DNA of 64,000 bases from Bacillus sp. HSf4 (lineage in GTDB: Bacteria > Bacillota > Bacilli > Bacillales > Bacillaceae): contig NZ_CP120679.1 in the NCBI RefSeq assembly GCF_029537375.1, positions 804,001 through 868,000 of the forward strand, read 5' to 3'. Positions 41,976 to 51,385 of the stretch are shown piece by piece. Position 1 is the first letter of the stretch, and every line of letters starts with the position of its first letter. The notes beneath the pieces are model-generated. The model searched no databases and was not told the origin of the DNA. It saw only the letters and a program-made list of their open reading frames with translations. The position numbers and the translations under genes were made by a program.

Positions 41976-42347
41976 TTAAAAAAAGGACTGCCGCAGGACT
42001 GAATCCGGAAGAAAAAGGTGGTAATCCGCGGCGTTTTTTACATATTGCTTGGCATCTTCTCTGGAGGCCTTAATCATTTCTTTTGTAATGAAGGGAAGCA
42101 GTGAAAAAAGATAAGACGCTAAAACGTCTTCCGTACTGTGTGCCGTTCTGTTTTCCGGATCGCCGATATTCATGATGATCGAGAAGACATAATCAATATT
42201 GATGCCGAACTTGCGGGCCGCAAAGCTTTCAAAGATATGCGTATCCGTCTCTTGATGCCCTTCGCTTAAAAAAATCTGCTTGGCTAAATCGCTGATGATC
42301 CACGCGTTGTATTGCTGCTCCTGTGAAAAATAATTCAAGCGAAACAT
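41976..42347 (-). CDS. Hypothetical protein of about 123 residues
   Basis: No family recognised. The reading frame is rich in normal codons and ends VLRQSFF. It is mainly helical, with YNAWIISDLAKQIFLSEGHQ, then FGINIDYVFSIIMNIGDPEN and PFITKEMIKASREDAKQYV. Start is uncertain: ATG 42347 (MFRLNYF) has AAGGAG only two bases before it, while a TTG at 42338 would have the spacing right; ATG 42380 upstream has no clear site. It is divergent from yflT and overlaps its SigB-type promoter region only if much longer starts are used. Confidence 0.6.
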   Translation of the reverse strand: MFRLNYFSQEQQYNAWIISDLAKQIFLSEGHQETDTHIFESFAARKFGINIDYVFSIIMNIGDPENRTAHSTEDVLASYLFSLLPFITKEMIKASREDAKQYVKNAADYHLFLPDSVLRQSFF

Positions 42348-42461
42348 CACTCCTTGAATGCCTTGTCCTTTTTTAAACATGTACCTGAAACAGCGGCCCG
42401 ACGAAACCTGATCCTGAAAATGTATCACAATTGTAATATTGTTACGGCAGAGCATTGGCTT

Positions 42462-42486
42462 GTTTACTGCTGATGACAGCGGGTAT
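42462..42486 (+). promoter_or_regulatory. SigB-type promoter for yflT
   Basis: GTTTAC at 42462-42467 and GGGTAT at 42481-42486, 13 bases apart, match the SigB consensus (GTTTAA, 12-14 bases, GGGTAT). It lies 36 bases before the yflT start, and yflT is a known SigB general-stress gene in B. subtilis. Confidence 0.85.
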
Positions 42487-42522
42487 TTGGCAAATACAGC
42501 ATCAAAAAAGGAGGAGATTCGG

Positions 42523-42870
42523 ATGAAACCGGTAGTACGGGAATATACAAATGATGAACAGCTTATGAAGGATGTTGGGGAGCTCAAAAGGATCGGCGTC
42601 GCCAGGGAAGACATTTATGTACTTTCACATGACGACGACCGGACGGAAAGACTCGCAGGCAACACGGAGATCAATACAATCGGACCAGAGGAGACGGGGA
42701 TTAAAAATGCAGTCGGCAATCTGTTCCAGAAAAAAGGGGACGAGCTCCGCAATAAAATGCATGAGATCGGCTTTTCAAAGCAGGAGGCCGAGCAGTTTGA
42801 AAAGCGGCTCGATGAAGGGAAAGTGCTCCTGTTTGTCACAGACCATGACAAAGTGAAATCCTGGGTGTAA
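42523..42870 (+). CDS. yflT: General stress protein YflT (DUF1269-type GspT family)
   Basis: 115 residues (B. subtilis YflT 114). The family block MKPVVREYTNDEQLMKDVGE is followed by LKRIGVAREDIYVLSHDDDR and the C-terminal EAEQFEKRLDEGKVLLFVTD. Function is unknown, but it is a SigB-induced stress protein. GGAGGAG lies six bases before the ATG and a SigB promoter is seen upstream. A terminator ends it. Confidence 0.92.
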   Translation: MKPVVREYTNDEQLMKDVGELKRIGVAREDIYVLSHDDDRTERLAGNTEINTIGPEETGIKNAVGNLFQKKGDELRNKMHEIGFSKQEAEQFEKRLDEGKVLLFVTDHDKVKSWV

Positions 42871-42876
42871 CGTAGG

Positions 42877-42904
42877 CTGCCGACATAAGTCGGCAGTTTT
42901 TTTA
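42877..42904 (+). terminator. Terminator after yflT
   Basis: CTGCCGAC and GTCGGCAG arms, a four-base loop and seven T. Confidence 0.9.
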
Positions 42905-42978
42905 ATAAAATAAAATTTGAATGGTATCGTGAAAGGAGTAGAATAATAAGCGGAAAATATGAATAGGAGGAGAAACTT

Positions 42979-44415
42979 GTGGCTACAGAAAAAGACACAG
43001 CACAAAAACCAGCAGTTAAAATCCTTCCTCTTGCCGTTACGATTTTAGCCGGAGCGGTCATTTGGCTGATTCCGCCACCAGGCGGATTGGATCCGAAAGC
43101 ATGGCACTTATTCGCTATTTTTGTAGCAACGATTATCGGCTTTATCTCCAAGCCGCTGCCGATGGGGGCAGTCGCGATATTCGCTTTGGCGATGACGGCC
43201 CTTACCGGAACGCTGTCGATTGAAGACACGCTCAGCGGGTTTGGCAATAAAACGATATGGCTGATCGTGATCGCATTCTTTATTTCACGGGGCTTTATTA
43301 AAACCGGTTTAGGCGCGAGAATCGCCTATTTATTTGTGCGGATCTTCGGCAAAAAAACGCTCGGATTATCGTATTCGCTGCTTTTCAGCGATTTGCTTCT
43401 CGCTCCCGCGATCCCCAGCAACACCGCAAGAGCGGGGGGCATCATTTTTCCGATCATCCACTCGCTGTCCGAGACGTTCGGTTCAACACCGAGGAAAGGA
43501 ACAGAGCGTAAAATCGGGGCATTTTTGCTGAATGTCGGCTTCCAGGGGAACTTGATTACGTCAGCGATGTTCTTGACGGCGATGGCGGCGAATCCGTTAA
43601 TCGCCAAGCTTGCTCACGATGTGGCGGGCGTCAATTTGACCTGGACAAGCTGGGCCGTTGCGGCGATTGTCCCGGGACTCGTGAGCCTGATCGTGACACC
43701 GCTTGTCATCTACAAACTGTACCCGCCCGAAATTAAAGAGACGCCGGATGCGGCTGGGATTGCGACCGACAAGCTGAAGGAAATGGGGCCTTTTAAACGC
43801 TCGGAATTGTTTATGGTCATCGTGTTTTTCCTTGTCCTTTTTTTATGGATCTTTGGAGGCAATGCTCACATAGACGCCACGACAACGGCTTTGATCGGGC
43901 TGTCGGTCTTGTTTTTGACCCAGGTCTTGACCTGGGACGATATTAAAAAAGAGCAGGGTGCATGGGATACGCTCATATGGTTTTCGACTTTGTTAATGCT
44001 GGCGACATTTTTGAACAAGCTGGGTATGGTCGGCTGGTTCAGCGATATGATGAAATCTTTTGTTTCCGGTTTTTCCTGGATCAGCGCATTCCTGATTTTA
44101 ATTCTAGTCTATTTTTACTCGCATTATTTCTTTGCCAGCGCTACAGCCCATATCAGCGCGATGTACTCGGCATTTTTCGCCGTCATCGTCGCCGCGGGTG
44201 CGCCGCCGCTCTTATCGGCTCTCACCCTCGCGTTTTTCAGCAACCTTTTCGGCTGTACGACGCATTATGGCGCAGGGGCAGCCCCTGTTTTTTTCGGAGC
44301 CGGTTATATACCGGAAGGAAAATGGTGGTTCATCGGCTTTATCCTGTCGATCGTTCATATCGTGACATGGCTCGTTGTCGGCGGATTATGGTGGAAAGTG
44401 CTGGGTATATGGTAA
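42979..44415 (+). CDS. yflS: 2-Oxoglutarate/malate transporter YflS
   Basis: 478 residues, same as B. subtilis YflS, a DASS/CitT-family antiporter for dicarboxylates such as malate. About twelve helices; LLAPAIPSNTARAGGIIFPI near residue 140 is the SNT carboxylate-binding motif and LTLAFFSNLFGCTTHYGAGA is its second-half counterpart. Start GTG 42979 with AGGAGG eight bases upstream. In B. subtilis citS-citT and citM are nearby; none is in this window. It differs clearly from the SdcS-like protein at 18611. Confidence 0.92.
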   Translation: MATEKDTAQKPAVKILPLAVTILAGAVIWLIPPPGGLDPKAWHLFAIFVATIIGFISKPLPMGAVAIFALAMTALTGTLSIEDTLSGFGNKTIWLIVIAFFISRGFIKTGLGARIAYLFVRIFGKKTLGLSYSLLFSDLLLAPAIPSNTARAGGIIFPIIHSLSETFGSTPRKGTERKIGAFLLNVGFQGNLITSAMFLTAMAANPLIAKLAHDVAGVNLTWTSWAVAAIVPGLVSLIVTPLVIYKLYPPEIKETPDAAGIATDKLKEMGPFKRSELFMVIVFFLVLFLWIFGGNAHIDATTTALIGLSVLFLTQVLTWDDIKKEQGAWDTLIWFSTLLMLATFLNKLGMVGWFSDMMKSFVSGFSWISAFLILILVYFYSHYFFASATAHISAMYSAFFAVIVAAGAPPLLSALTLAFFSNLFGCTTHYGAGAAPVFFGAGYIPEGKWWFIGFILSIVHIVTWLVVGGLWWKVLGIW

Positions 44416-44418
44416 AAT

Positions 44419-44452
44419 GAAGAAGACGGGAGACATCCTGTCTTCTTTGTTT
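44419..44452 (+). terminator. Terminator after yflS
   Basis: GAAGAAGACGGG and CCTGTCTTCTT arms with a six-base loop, followed by TTGTTTTT. Confidence 0.85.
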
Positions 44453-44476
44453 TTGAACTTGAAAGGTGTGTAGTGT

Positions 44477-45049
44477 ATGTTGTTTGTTGATTTGTTGATT
44501 CCCGGTATCATCTTATCTTTTATCTACTTTCTGTATGACGTTGTCAAAAATCGAAAAAGGACAAGCTTTTTCAGAAAAATCGTTTTTGCCAGTTTCCTCA
44601 TTTACTTGTGCGCCGTCTTTCAGCTGACGATGGGCGGAATTCATGTTCCTGATCAGGAATTCGCAGCGATCGATGCTCAGCTCATTCCGTTTTATTTTGT
44701 GGGCGACTTGTTTCAAATGTATCAGGCGGCCGGATTCGACTGGTTTTTTTGGCATGCCGCCCGCCTCACGTTTTACAATGTATTGCTCCTCGCACCTTTA
44801 GGTGTTTATCTTTCGCTTTTATGGAGACATCTATCTATTAAAAGCGCGGCCATCCTGCTGTTTTTGACGAGCTTTTTCATCGAATGTCTGCAGCTAGTCC
44901 TGTCAGCGGCGGGAATGATCGCGGTGAGAACGTTTAATGTTGATGATTTAATCCTGAACACGCTTGGCGGTGTCATCGGTTTTTGCCTCTGTACATATAT
45001 GCTTCGCGTCATCGGGAAAAGGCTTCCTGCGAAAAATCTCTATATTTAG
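44477..45049 (+). CDS. VanZ-like membrane protein
   Basis: 190 residues with five or so helices. The VanZ-like pattern is seen as NVLLLAPLGVYLSLLWRHLS, SFFIECLQLVLSAAGMIAVR and the conserved FNVDDLILNTLGGVIGF near the end. VanZ-like proteins affect teicoplanin resistance in some bacteria; the function in Bacillus is unknown. GAAAGGTGTG precedes the ATG. It sits between yflS and the convergent yflN. Confidence 0.85.
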   Translation: MLFVDLLIPGIILSFIYFLYDVVKNRKRTSFFRKIVFASFLIYLCAVFQLTMGGIHVPDQEFAAIDAQLIPFYFVGDLFQMYQAAGFDWFFWHAARLTFYNVLLLAPLGVYLSLLWRHLSIKSAAILLFLTSFFIECLQLVLSAAGMIAVRTFNVDDLILNTLGGVIGFCLCTYMLRVIGKRLPAKNLYI

Positions 45050-45055
45050 TTTGAG

Positions 45056-45838
45056 CTAAAACTGAACGCTGAAGCTTTTAAATTCATGAATGCCTGTTCC
45101 ATGCCTGGCCAAACGGTGTTTTTTTAGATGATGTGCGGCGCGCCCGGCTTCCTTTAAAATATCGGGGGCAAGTCCAAGCTGATGGTGTCCGCCAAATACT
45201 TTCTTGACCTGCCTGAGGGTGGATATTTTTTCAAGAGAGCAAACCAACTGGCAGGGATCAGTCGTTGGATAGAAAGCGTAGACGGGGGCTCCCGAATATA
45301 GAAGGTCGCCGGTGAATAAAAAGCCCGTCGTTTCATCGAAGACAGAGATGTGCCCTGGAGAATGCCCTGGTGTATGATAAATGATCAGCGGCCTTGAGCT
45401 CCTGCCGAGCACATCGCCGTCTTTTAGAACGGCTGTCGGCTCTCCTTGATACGGAGTATAGCTTTCAGGGGAAAAGGTCTCAGGCACCGGTTTTGTAATG
45501 TCACGTGAGACATCGCGGCGGATCTGTTCAATGGGAAGCCCTTTGATTCCGTCTGTGAGCCATTCCTTCTCGGCTTCATGAACATAAATGCAGTCATATT
45601 CCCCGTGGCTTCCGATGTGGTCCCAATGCACATGGGTTGTAATTACTTTGACGGGCAGGCTTGTCAGCTTGTCCGTTATCTTTTTAATGCTGGAAATGCC
45701 AAGGCCTGTATCGATTAAATACGCTTCATCCGCTCCCAGAAGCAAGTAGGAATGGACATGCTCCCAATGGCCGTCCTCGCTGATCGCAAATGTATCCCCG
45801 CCCAGATCTGTCACGGTAAACCATGAATCATCAATCAC
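45056..45838 (-). CDS. yflN: Metallo-beta-lactamase-fold hydrolase YflN
   Basis: 260 residues (B. subtilis YflN 264). The MBL motifs are THVHWDHIG (HxHxDH), YHTPGHSPGHI with the His, and FLFTGDLLYSG with the bridging Asp. The enzyme is a predicted hydrolase of unknown substrate, like glyoxalase II relatives. The start is GTG 45838: AGGAGG lies seven bases upstream, while longer versions lack a ribosome site. The divergent neighbour is a second MBL-fold gene, not closely similar. Confidence 0.88.
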   Translation of the reverse strand: MIDDSWFTVTDLGGDTFAISEDGHWEHVHSYLLLGADEAYLIDTGLGISSIKKITDKLTSLPVKVITTHVHWDHIGSHGEYDCIYVHEAEKEWLTDGIKGLPIEQIRRDVSRDITKPVPETFSPESYTPYQGEPTAVLKDGDVLGRSSRPLIIYHTPGHSPGHISVFDETTGFLFTGDLLYSGAPVYAFYPTTDPCQLVCSLEKISTLRQVKKVFGGHHQLGLAPDILKEAGRAAHHLKKHRLARHGTGIHEFKSFSVQF

Positions 45839-45962
45839 CGTTTTTCCTCCTTTTGGATATCGTTTTTTTAAATGTATCATGGGGTATCTAAAAGAAAAAG
45901 CACATATTAAGGTGTAAAAGGCGCACACTAATGGTTATATGAACAGTAAGCGTGGTGAAATC

Positions 45963-46760
45963 ATGAGTGATCCTTATATGCCGCTGACTTCGATTAAAAG
46001 CGGTGTTTTAGAGGAGTATGCTGAAGGAGTTTACGGGTTAACCGTTCAGATTGTAAACGTCTATTTTATTTTTGATCCTGATACGCGTGAAGCCATTTTG
46101 ATCGATGCGGGAATGCCTCAATCTGCTTCGTCCATCTTAAAGGAGGCGGAGGAGCGATTTGGGAGTGATTTTTGCCTGAAAGCGATCATTCTGACACACG
46201 GGCATTTCGATCATGTCGGCGCATTGGAAGAGCTGTTGGACAAATGGCCGGTTCCCGTATACGCCCATCCGAAAGAAATGCCGTATTTAACGGGAAAAGC
46301 GGATTATCCGCCCGCCAAGCCGGAAGTAAAAAGCGGGCTGGTCGCCAAGCTTTCACCATTGTTTCCACGGCATTCCATCAATATTTCATCCCATGTCAAG
46401 CCGCTTGACGAAGACGGCTCCGTCCCATTCCTTTCCGGATGGAAATGGGTGGAGACACCAGGTCATACACCTGGACATGTTTCGCTTTTCCGGCAGTCAG
46501 ACAGAACATTGATCGCGGGTGATGCCATTACAACCGTTGAGCAAGAATCCCTTTTTGAGGTGGCGATCCAAAAGCAGGAGCTAAACGGACCGCCCGCATA
46601 TTTTACGATGGATTGGCCGCAAGCGGCCGATTCGATTCGCAAGCTGGCTGATCTCGGACCGGCGTCTCTGTTGACCGGACACGGCGTACCGATGAAGGGA
46701 GACGACTTTTCCCGAGAGCTTTTCAGCCTGTCCGACCACCTGCCTGCTTCACAGTCGTAA
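45963..46760 (+). CDS. Metallo-beta-lactamase-fold hydrolase
   Basis: About 265 residues. Zn motifs: THGHFDHVGAL, ETPGHTPGHVSLF, LIAGDAITTVEQ and LLTGHGVPM. A glyoxalase II-like or quorum-lactonase-like fold is likely; the substrate is unknown. Start ATG 45963 (MSDPYMPL) has GGTG nearby; ATG 45939 is in frame but has no ribosome site. Not present in this place in B. subtilis as far as I recall. Confidence 0.83.
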   Translation: MSDPYMPLTSIKSGVLEEYAEGVYGLTVQIVNVYFIFDPDTREAILIDAGMPQSASSILKEAEERFGSDFCLKAIILTHGHFDHVGALEELLDKWPVPVYAHPKEMPYLTGKADYPPAKPEVKSGLVAKLSPLFPRHSINISSHVKPLDEDGSVPFLSGWKWVETPGHTPGHVSLFRQSDRTLIAGDAITTVEQESLFEVAIQKQELNGPPAYFTMDWPQAADSIRKLADLGPASLLTGHGVPMKGDDFSRELFSLSDHLPASQS

Positions 46761-46765
46761 AGGCT

Positions 46766-46794
46766 AAAACATTCGGTTCTGCCGAATGTTTTTT
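46766..46794 (+). terminator. Terminator after the second MBL-fold gene
   Basis: AAAACATTCGG and CCGAATGTTTT arms with a five-base loop and more T. Confidence 0.9.
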
Positions 46795-46941
46795 AGTGAA
46801 AAATGGACCATTTCATTTATCGCAATTCATCAAGGTCCCGTCTGTATATGTGTACCAAATGATTCATTTTCTGAAATTTTAGACAAAAAATGCGCATGTT
46901 TCATTTATAATGCAGGTATTCAGGAAAGGAGCTGAGGAAAG

Positions 46942-48585
46942 ATGAACATGCCAAAACGTCTGCAAGCTTTTCTGGGGATGACGATTTTGTTTGCCGGACT
47001 GCTGCTCTCCGATGCGGTTCATGCCGCCGAAACCCCTTACTACGGAAAAAACTACACTCAGCCAGATCAATTGTCTTCACTGTATCCAGAGCCTGAAGAA
47101 ACCTTTCAAACACCTGCTTTTGTGAAAAAAGGGGAAGCCTTTACGACACAGGAAGAAATGATGAAGTTTATACACAGACTGACAAAAAAAAGCCCGTATG
47201 TCAAAATGAAAAATCTCGGTTCTTCAATTGAAAAAAGAAAGATTCCGGTGCTTTATTTTACGAAAGACGAGCGCATTCGCACGATATCCAAAAAGCCGAC
47301 CGTTTGGCTTCAGGGGCAGATTCACGGAAATGAACCAGCCGCCGGAGAAGCGTCTTTGGCAATGGCCGAGAAATTAGCCGGGCCATACGGTGAGCAAGTC
47401 CTTGAGAAGGTCAATGTCATCATCGTGCCGCGAGTGAATCCTGACGGTTCCTATCACTTTAACAGGAGGCTGTCGAGCGGAATCGACGGAAACAGAGACC
47501 ATGTAAAGCTTGAGTCTCCCGAAGTGCGCGCCATCCATAAGGAATTCGCGAAATTCTCGCCTGAGGTCGCGATTGACGCTCATGAATACGGCGTCGGACA
47601 AAACGAATTCCAACAAATCGGTGACAAAGGGGCGTTAAAATACCACGATATTTTGATTTTATCAGGGAAAAATCTGAATATCCCGGAACCGCTGAGGGAT
47701 GCAGCTGACAGCCTCTATGTGGATGGAGTCAAGGAAAAGCTTGATGAAAAAGGGTTCTCAAATGATTCCTATTATACGACCGGCAAAAGCAAAGCCGGGA
47801 AAATAGAGATTTATGAAGGCGGTACAGAGGCGAGAATCGGGCGGAACGCGTTTGCCCTTCAGCCAGCTCTTTCCTTCCTGGTTGAAAGCAGGGGAATCGA
47901 CATTGGCCGCGAAAATTTCGCACGCAGAGTCGCCGCCCAAGTGGCCGCGCATGAGACCATCATTGATACGACGGTCAAGCATGCGGCCGAAGTCAAGCAT
48001 CTCGTCGCCGCAGAAAAACGAAGGCTCATCCAAAAAGCGATAAAGGCAAATGACGAGGATCAGGTCGTCATCAAAAGCGAATTTGCCGGACCATTTGCAG
48101 ATACGCTCAAAATGGCTGATATCGCCTCAGGACAAGCCATCGATGTGCCAGTTCAATATTACAGCGCCAGCCAATCTGTTCCAACGCTGTCGCGTACACG
48201 GCCGACGGCCTATCTCGTTCTGCCGGGGCATGAGGAAATCGATCAGAAACTGCAAGATCAGGGGCTTAAAGGCGTGACGCTGAAGTTTAAGCAAAAGCTC
48301 ACCGCCGAAGCTTATCAGGTTGTCTCCAAGGAAACGGCGGGGGAATCCGAAGGCCGGCCTGTCGTAAAAGTGGACACAAAACTTAAACTTAAGACAAAAG
48401 AGTTTCCAAAGGGAACAAAAATCTATTTCACCGCTCAGCCGCAAACCAACCTTTTATCGATCGCGCTTGAGCCTGAATCGGTGGACAGCTTTGTCAGCAC
48501 AGGCTATATTTCGTCTGAAATAGGCAAAGAGCTCCCGATCTTTCGCTTTATGTCCGAGCAAAAGACGCTTCATATTCAAGAATAA
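46942..48585 (+). CDS. Secreted M14-family zinc carboxypeptidase
   Basis: 547 residues. The N-terminus is a signal peptide (basic MNMPKRLQ, then hydrophobic GMTILFAGLLLSDAVHA with AxA cleavage). The M14 catalytic domain follows: LQGQIHGNEPAAGEASLAMA has the zinc pair HxxE, VPRVNPDGSYHFNRR the substrate Arg/Asn-Arg region, AIDAHEYG the third His ligand and FLVESRGIDIGRENFARRV the late Glu region. The C-terminal ~170 residues are a beta-rich domain I do not recognise. It probably trims peptides outside the cell. GGAGCTGAGG precedes the ATG. Confidence 0.85.
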   Translation: MNMPKRLQAFLGMTILFAGLLLSDAVHAAETPYYGKNYTQPDQLSSLYPEPEETFQTPAFVKKGEAFTTQEEMMKFIHRLTKKSPYVKMKNLGSSIEKRKIPVLYFTKDERIRTISKKPTVWLQGQIHGNEPAAGEASLAMAEKLAGPYGEQVLEKVNVIIVPRVNPDGSYHFNRRLSSGIDGNRDHVKLESPEVRAIHKEFAKFSPEVAIDAHEYGVGQNEFQQIGDKGALKYHDILILSGKNLNIPEPLRDAADSLYVDGVKEKLDEKGFSNDSYYTTGKSKAGKIEIYEGGTEARIGRNAFALQPALSFLVESRGIDIGRENFARRVAAQVAAHETIIDTTVKHAAEVKHLVAAEKRRLIQKAIKANDEDQVVIKSEFAGPFADTLKMADIASGQAIDVPVQYYSASQSVPTLSRTRPTAYLVLPGHEEIDQKLQDQGLKGVTLKFKQKLTAEAYQVVSKETAGESEGRPVVKVDTKLKLKTKEFPKGTKIYFTAQPQTNLLSIALEPESVDSFVSTGYISSEIGKELPIFRFMSEQKTLHIQE

Positions 48586-48586
48586 A

Positions 48587-48619
48587 AAGCGGCATCCGTC
48601 ATTTGACGGATGCTTTTTA
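48587..48619 (+). terminator. Terminator after the M14 peptidase gene
   Basis: AAAAAGC, GCATCCGTC and GACGGATGCTTTTT form the stem with a four-base loop. Confidence 0.9.
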
Positions 48620-48715
48620 GCGGTTTTTTGTCATTTCATACAGAAAGGTTTTAAACATTGCCGGAAACCTATACAATAAGTATCAGTTCTTTAGATCAGG
48701 AAGGAGAGAATCCGG

Positions 48716-49825
48716 TTGGAGGCACATGAAGAACGATGGAATGAAGCAAAGGCCTTCATTGAGCAATGTTACGGAGAGCTGGCAAAATCCGAAGAGGAAA
48801 AAAAGCTCCGTTTACATAACATACAAGAGGAAATCAAGAAAACGGGAAGCTACACACACACGCGGGAAGAAATCGAACACGGCGCTCGAATGGCCTGGAG
48901 AAACAGCAGCCGCTGCATCGGCAGGCTGTTTTGGCATTCTCTAAACGTCCTTGATCACAGGGACGTCCGAACAGAGGAAGAGGTAAGGGATGCGCTCTTT
49001 CAACACATTCAATTGGCGACAAACAGCGGGAAAATCAAACCGTTTATTACCATTTTTCCGCCTGAGCAAGACGGGAAGAAAAAAGTGACCATTTGGAACC
49101 ATCAGCTGATCAGGTATGCGGGATATGAGACGGAAGACGGCGTGATCGGCGACCCGGCTTCCTTGAAGCTGACAAAAGTCTGTCAGGCGCTTGGCTGGAA
49201 AGGCGAGGGAACGCCTTTTGATCCGCTTCCGCTCGTGTTTCAAGTCGAAGACCGTCCGCCAGTCTGGTATGAACTGCCAAGGGCGATTGTGAAAGAGGTG
49301 GCGCTCACACACCCTGAGATTGCCGCTTTCCGAGAGCTGGGCCTGAAATGGTATGCCGTCCCGATCGTTGCGGACATGAAGCTGGAAATCGGGGGGATTC
49401 ATTATAATGCCGCCCCCTTTAACGGCTGGTATATGGGAACGGAAATCGGCGCGCGCAATCTCGCGGATACGGATCGCTACAATGTGCTCGAAAAAGTCGC
49501 GGCCGTTATGGGGCTTGATACAGTGCGGAATGCTTCGCTGTGGAAAGACACAGCGCTTGTTGAACTGAACAGGGCAGTCCTCCATTCTTATAAAAAAGCA
49601 GGTGTCAGCATCGTTGACCACCATACCGCGGCCAGCCAGTTTAAACGGTTTGAAGAACAGGAAGCCGCAGAGGGAAGGGAGCTTGCTGCAAGCTGGACAT
49701 GGCTGATTCCGCCGCTATCGCCGGCATCGACCCATATTTTTCACAGCTATTATGAGGATAGAGAAGTCAAACCAAATTATTTCTATCAGGAAAAGCCCTA
49801 TGAAACAATGAAATGGGAAGAATAA
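48716..49825 (+). CDS. nos: Bacterial nitric oxide synthase (oxygenase)
   Basis: 369 residues (B. subtilis Nos/YflM 363). Oxygenase domain only, without a reductase, as in Bacillus. It makes NO and citrulline from arginine with electrons from a flavodoxin. The heme Cys is in [13 protein letters not shown]; the substrate Glu block is [20 protein letters not shown]; the pterin region is [22 protein letters not shown] start at 48716 with AAGGAGA eight bases upstream. In B. subtilis it gives protection from oxidative stress and some antibiotics. Position near yflL-yflN is conserved. Confidence 0.95.
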   Translation: MEAHEERWNEAKAFIEQCYGELAKSEEEKKLRLHNIQEEIKKTGSYTHTREEIEHGARMAWRNSSRCIGRLFWHSLNVLDHRDVRTEEEVRDALFQHIQLATNSGKIKPFITIFPPEQDGKKKVTIWNHQLIRYAGYETEDGVIGDPASLKLTKVCQALGWKGEGTPFDPLPLVFQVEDRPPVWYELPRAIVKEVALTHPEIAAFRELGLKWYAVPIVADMKLEIGGIHYNAAPFNGWYMGTEIGARNLADTDRYNVLEKVAAVMGLDTVRNASLWKDTALVELNRAVLHSYKKAGVSIVDHHTAASQFKRFEEQEAAEGRELAASWTWLIPPLSPASTHIFHSYYEDREVKPNYFYQEKPYETMKWEE

Positions 49826-49877
49826 GGACGTTGTCAGCTTATGCATATTCGCTGAAGATCAGGGAAGCAAATAAAAG

Positions 49878-49905
49878 AGGCTGTCCGGGAGTACGGACAG
49901 CCTGA
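49878..49905. terminator. Terminator after nos
   Basis: AGGCTGTCCG and CGGACAGCCT arms with a six-base loop; T-run moderate. Lies before the end of convergent sdpI. Confidence 0.8.
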
Positions 49906-49967
49906 TGTTTTGCTTTTAACTATTCGGCATGAATTTTTAAAACAGCCGGATGTCCATCATCCAGCCT

Positions 49968-50606
49968 TTATCCATTCATGCCGTTTTCTTTCCGGAACAG
50001 CATATAGGAATAGAGATAAGGTGCAAAAACGGTAAGCAAAATGATGGGCAGTATCAGATTTTCGCTTAAAGAAAACAAGCCGTTTGCCGCGATTAGAAGC
50101 CCTGCTGCGGTAAATACCTTCGCCGCAAATCTGTGGGTTTTTTTCCAAATCGCATCACTGCTCAATGTCCACGGGTTTTTGATTCCAAAGAAGAAATTGG
50201 AGCGGACTCTCGGAAGGTAATTGCCGATGACGATGAGAAGAGCGCCCACCAGTACCGGCACGATGCTTCCCGTCGGCAGGTCATAGCCGAGCCCGGTCAT
50301 CACGAGCAGCAGGTTGATCAGGGAAAAGATCAGCAGCATGGCGTTGATGATGAGATGATACGTTTTTGCAAAAAGCTGATAGTTTTTTCGGCGCGGGTCG
50401 ATCTTTGGCGTCAGGATCATTAAGATATACATAAAAACAAGCAAGGCCATCATGGTGAGCATCGCTTCCGTTTTTGAAGCGTATCTGTCAACCTCGCCCG
50501 AGAATGACCAATGGATGGGAACTTGATTGGACATGCGCGGATAAGTGATCGCCCACATCAAAAGGTTAGCTAAAATCATAGACAGTGGAAATAAGTGCTT
50601 CTTCAT
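49968..50606 (-). CDS. sdpI: SdpI-family membrane protein (immunity-type)
   Basis: 212 residues (B. subtilis SdpI 207) with six helices. The N-terminal DUF1648 block has NQVPIHWSFSGEVDRYASKT, and the SdpI hallmark near the end is NYLPRVRSNFFFGIKNPWTL. In B. subtilis SdpI protects the cell against the SDP toxin and also holds the repressor SdpR at the membrane. sdpR is just upstream, overlapping by four bases. No sdpABC toxin genes are in the window, so this may be an orphan immunity gene or serve other signals. Confidence 0.87.
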   Translation of the reverse strand: MKKHLFPLSMILANLLMWAITYPRMSNQVPIHWSFSGEVDRYASKTEAMLTMMALLVFMYILMILTPKIDPRRKNYQLFAKTYHLIINAMLLIFSLINLLLVMTGLGYDLPTGSIVPVLVGALLIVIGNYLPRVRSNFFFGIKNPWTLSSDAIWKKTHRFAAKVFTAAGLLIAANGLFSLSENLILPIILLTVFAPYLYSYMLFRKENGMNG

Positions 50607-50887
50607 TTTGTATCCCCTTCGTTCTGATCTGTTTGTTCAGTAAAACTGAATGCCCAGCTGATGATGTCTTGAAACATGGTGGTATTCAATGAGTAAATGA
50701 TGAACTGGCCTTTTTTTTCATCCTGGATTAATTCGGCCTGTTTTAAGATTTTCAAATGCTGAGAAATACTCGGCTTTGACATTTGAAAATGCCCGGAAAT
50801 TTCACCGGCGGTCAAATCCCGGTCTTTTAAAAGATTCAATATTTGTCTTCTCGTCGGATCAGCTAAAGCTTTAAAAGTTTGATTCAT
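50603..50887 (-). CDS. sdpR: ArsR-family repressor SdpR
   Basis: 94 residues, winged helix (B. subtilis SdpR 90). FKALADPTRRQILNLLKDRD is followed by LTAGEISGHFQMSKPSISQH and LKILKQAELIQDEKKGQFI, the SdpR/ArsR pattern; no metal cysteines. Start ATG 50887 has AAGGA nine bases upstream; ATG 50896 abuts it. It should repress its own operon with sdpI. Confidence 0.9.
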   Translation of the reverse strand: MNQTFKALADPTRRQILNLLKDRDLTAGEISGHFQMSKPSISQHLKILKQAELIQDEKKGQFIIYSLNTTMFQDIISWAFSFTEQTDQNEGDTK

Positions 50888-51002
50888 GTCAAGCATTCCT
50901 TAATTCGATATTTAGTTAATTAATTAAATACTAAAATAAAAAGGCGATGAAGTCAATACATCAATAAAAAATCCGCCATTGGCGGCGGATGTTGTATGGG
51001 GG

Positions 51003-51275
51003 TTAATAGCTGATATTAAATTTTTGATAGCCATCGATGTGTTTTGTTTCTTCCACTTTCACGTTCGTTACTTTTGAGAATGGACTTCCTTTTTGTACGG
51101 CATTTAAGAAATGTTTCAGGCTTTCCTCAGGCCCTTCGGCACGGATTTCCACAGCACCGTCGTCAAGATTCCGCACCCAGCCGGTTAGTTTGTGTTTGTC
51201 TGCTTCCATTTGCACGAAATAGCGAAAGCCGACGCCTTGGACCCTTCCATCGACGATGATTCGATATTGAAGCAT
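51003..51275 (-). CDS. yflL: Acylphosphatase YflL
   Basis: 90 residues. Acylphosphatase hydrolyses acyl phosphates. The signature GRVQGVGFRYFVQ contains the catalytic Arg, and GWVRNLDDGAVEIRAEGPEE contains the Asn. Preceded by AAGGGGTG. In B. subtilis it is next to nos and yflK, as here. No partner or domain fusion. Confidence 0.94.
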   Translation of the reverse strand: MLQYRIIVDGRVQGVGFRYFVQMEADKHKLTGWVRNLDDGAVEIRAEGPEESLKHFLNAVQKGSPFSKVTNVKVEETKHIDGYQKFNISY

Positions 51276-51385
51276 AGGAACACCCCTTTTCTTCTATGCT
51301 ATCATATTTCCCAATTTCAGATCACGGCATAGACATGATCGAATTGAATCGTTACAATATGAAAATAAAGGAAGGGCGTGAGGTT

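Noticed and set aside
48941..49624. 227-codon minus-strand frame within nos
   Set aside because: Antisense to nitric oxide synthase; no family match, no ribosome site.
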